NCBI GenBank assembly: GCA_900542245.1
Contig: UQMQ01000060.1
Location: 1 to 13,837, forward strand
Direction: 5' to 3'
DNA length: 13,837 nt
DNA from: an uncultured Eubacteriales bacterium
GTDB taxonomy: Bacteria; Bacillota; Clostridia; Peptostreptococcales; Anaerovoracaceae
This document shows positions 12,020-13,837 of this stretch, one piece after another. A program made the translations under genes and the position numbers. How positions within the stretch are numbered: the first letter of the stretch is position 1; each line of letters begins with the position of its first letter. The notes under the pieces were generated by a model. The model did not search any database and was not told the origin of the DNA. It was given only the letters and a program-made list of their open reading frames with translations.

Positions 12020-13795
12020 TTAGATCACTTCATATTCCTTTAAGAGCTTTTCCAGATCTGTGCCGCTGATTTTTTTGAGTACCTCGTGCAGCGCGATCTT
12101 TTCCTTGAAGCCCAAGTCCATATCGGTAATCTTCTTGCCGTCGCGCAGTTTGACTGTCGCGTTCAGCAAGTCACGCACATCGTAGGTGCTGCCCCAGACC
12201 TCCGGTACGCCGCGGTCCACGTTAAGCAGCGTGTAAACGGCTTCCATGCCGGTACGGATGGAATATTCGGTCGTGAAGATCGTATCCCGCGCAGTCTCGG
12301 CGAACTGACCCAGAAATGCGAAGTTGACAGCGCCCTGCGGTACAACATCCGGTCTGTCTCCGTGCGCACGCGGCATGAAGAAAGCGGTGATATACGGCAT
12401 CATACAAGGTACGGTGTTGGCACTGTGCTCTGCCATATCTTCGATCTCGTTCTCCGGCACACCTAAGTGATACAGCCATTCCATGCAGATTTCCTTACCG
12501 GTACAGTCACGCATCGGTTTCTTGACGAAATCGCCCGGCTGATCCGAGAACAAACCGTAAACCCAGACCAGAAGCTGATCCTTTGGCTGATCGCGGAACT
12601 GCGGCTGCCGATTGATCGTCCAGCTCAGCAGCCATGACGAATCCTTCACTGTTACGATACCGCCGGTAACGACTTTACCCGAGAAAGGATCGCGCTTGCA
12701 GATTTTTTTAATATACGGCACGATGCGCTGGTCAAGGGTGTTGACCGTCGCGCTCATCCAGTTCGACTGCTCCGGATCATAGCAGAACTTATCCGGGTGA
12801 CCGAACGCCGGGTCCTGTGCCGCGATCTTACGCCACATATCCCAGCCGCCGCCTTCTTTGATCTCCTTGTTGAACGGCGCCGGCTCATTCTGACTGCCGA
12901 TCGCGGAGTTTTCCACACAGCCGCCGTTGGTAATGAATACCAGATCATTCTCCGTCAAGTCAATGGTATCCGCTTTACCGTCTGCAATCACATCGATGCG
13001 CGTTGCCTGCTTTTTGTCCGCCTTGCAGTCAAATTCCACATTGACCACCTTGACGCCGTAGTGGAACTGCACGCCGAAGCTTTCCAGATATTTGACCATC
13101 GGCAGGATCATCGATTCATACTGATTGTACTTGGTGAAACGCAGCGCTGTGAAGTCAGGCAGTCCGCCGATGTGATGGATATAGCGCTTGATATAGATCT
13201 TCATTTCGAGCGCGCTGTGCCAGTTTTCAAACGCGAACATCGTCCGCCAGTACAGCCAGAAGTTCGAGTTCAGCACCTCATCATCAAAGAAGTCCGTAAT
13301 CCGTTTGTCCTCCAGCTCCTCGTCCGGTGTGAAGAACAGCTTCATGATCTCCATCGCGCCCTTATCGGAGATGGCGAACTTACCGTCCGTATGTGCGTCC
13401 TCCCCGCGGTTGACCGTCGCTCTGCACAGAGAATAGTTCGGGTCCTCCTTGTTCAGCCAGTAATATTCGTCCAGTACCGAAACGCCTTCGGTCTCGATGG
13501 ACGGAATCGAACGGAACAAGTCCCACATACATTCAAAATGGTTGTCCATTTCACGTCCGCCGCGCATCACATAGCCGACGTTCTCATATTTATAGCCATC
13601 GCAGGCACCGCCCGGAATCGGGTCTTTTTCGAGAATGTGCACATGCTCACCCTTCATCTGCCCGTCTCTGACCAAAAAGCACGCTGCTGAGAGCGCCGCC
13701 AGACCGCTGCCGATGATATAAGCTGATTTTCTGTCTACCCCCTCCGGTTTTTTCGGACGTGCGAATGCTTCATAATTACCACTTGCGTAATACAC
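12020..13795 (-). CDS. ohyA: Oleate hydratase (myosin-cross-reactive antigen family)
   Basis: This FAD-dependent enzyme adds water to the cis-9 double bond of oleate and similar fatty acids, giving (R)-10-hydroxystearate (EC 4.2.1.53). It detoxifies unsaturated fatty acids in Gram-positive commensals and acts at or near the membrane. The protein has 591 residues, full family length. It starts MYYASGNYEAFARPKKPEGVD, as family members do, then GSGLAALSAACFL (29-41) for FAD. RGGREMDNHFECMWDLFRS carries Glu82, and Tyr201 lies in EMKIYIKRYIHHIGG; both fall at the numbers of the residues known as functional in Staphylococcus aureus OhyA (Glu82, Tyr201). The start is GTG 13795, 8 nt after AAAGGGG; an out-of-frame ATG begins two bases earlier. 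The frame stays open to the window edge, but the N-terminus fits this start. Confidence 0.96.
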   Translation of the reverse strand: MYYASGNYEAFARPKKPEGVDRKSAYIIGSGLAALSAACFLVRDGQMKGEHVHILEKDPIPGGACDGYKYENVGYVMRGGREMDNHFECMWDLFRSIPSIETEGVSVLDEYYWLNKEDPNYSLCRATVNRGEDAHTDGKFAISDKGAMEIMKLFFTPDEELEDKRITDFFDDEVLNSNFWLYWRTMFAFENWHSALEMKIYIKRYIHHIGGLPDFTALRFTKYNQYESMILPMVKYLESFGVQFHYGVKVVNVEFDCKADKKQATRIDVIADGKADTIDLTENDLVFITNGGCVENSAIGSQNEPAPFNKEIKEGGGWDMWRKIAAQDPAFGHPDKFCYDPEQSNWMSATVNTLDQRIVPYIKKICKRDPFSGKVVTGGIVTVKDSSWLLSWTINRQPQFRDQPKDQLLVWVYGLFSDQPGDFVKKPMRDCTGKEICMEWLYHLGVPENEIEDMAEHSANTVPCMMPYITAFFMPRAHGDRPDVVPQGAVNFAFLGQFAETARDTIFTTEYSIRTGMEAVYTLLNVDRGVPEVWGSTYDVRDLLNATVKLRDGKKITDMDLGFKEKIALHEVLKKISGTDLEKLLKEYEVI

Positions 13796-13837
13796 ATTGA
13801 TTTCCCCTTTCCAATCAGCCGCGCCTCGCAGACTCTC

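Noticed and set aside
12797..13690. 297-codon plus-strand frame opposite oleate hydratase
   Set aside because: Antisense to a full-length enzyme with intact active-site residues.

Overview
The window looks like chromosomal DNA of a gut-type Clostridia bacterium (Bacillota), probably Lachnospiraceae or a relative. The grounds are strong Gram-positive Shine-Dalgarno sites before nearly every gene, a lipoprotein substrate-binding protein, IS200/IS605 and IS30 remnants of clostridial type, and an oleate hydratase close to those of Gram-positive commensals. The assignment is inference from gene content, not from a marker gene.

Layout. Bases 1-87 are the C-terminus of an alpha/beta hydrolase, closed by a terminator (106-140). 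Bases 141-782 hold no convincing gene. They contain a 149-bp element with 19-bp terminal inverted repeats (215-363), then a run of stem-loops (442-560) that includes a short repeat found again at 11826-11854. Bases 783-9375 form one plus-strand cluster: larE, larB, larC, two ABC permeases, a lipoprotein binding protein and a fused double ATPase. Bases 9376-10455 are an AT-richer stretch of decayed insertion sequences (an IS200/IS605-type tnpA start, an IS30-type transposase and a possible IS21-type end). Bases 10456-11796 are a minus-strand two-gene operon (SPFH/Band 7 membrane protein, then a 64-residue ribbon-helix-helix protein) with its own promoter, a tandem-palindrome operator and a terminator. 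Bases 11895-13795 are a minus-strand oleate hydratase with its terminator; its promoter lies outside the window.

How the genes work together. LarB carboxylates and hydrolyses nicotinic acid adenine dinucleotide, LarE replaces the two carboxylates by thiocarboxylates, and LarC inserts nickel to give the nickel-pincer nucleotide (NPN) cofactor of lactate racemase LarA and its homologues. Directly after larC, with short gaps or overlaps, comes a complete peptide/nickel-type (NikABCDE-like) ABC importer. The likely reading is that the cluster both imports nickel and builds the NPN cofactor. No larA homologue is in the window, so the enzyme that uses the cofactor must be elsewhere.

Most notable points: the larECB-importer cluster without larA; a 36-histidine loop in an unsplit LarC; a three-cysteine LarE; unusual insertions made of short tandem duplications in both halves of the fused ATPase; tandem TGATATCA palindromes over the SPFH-RHH promoter; and two kinds of undescribed intergenic repeat.
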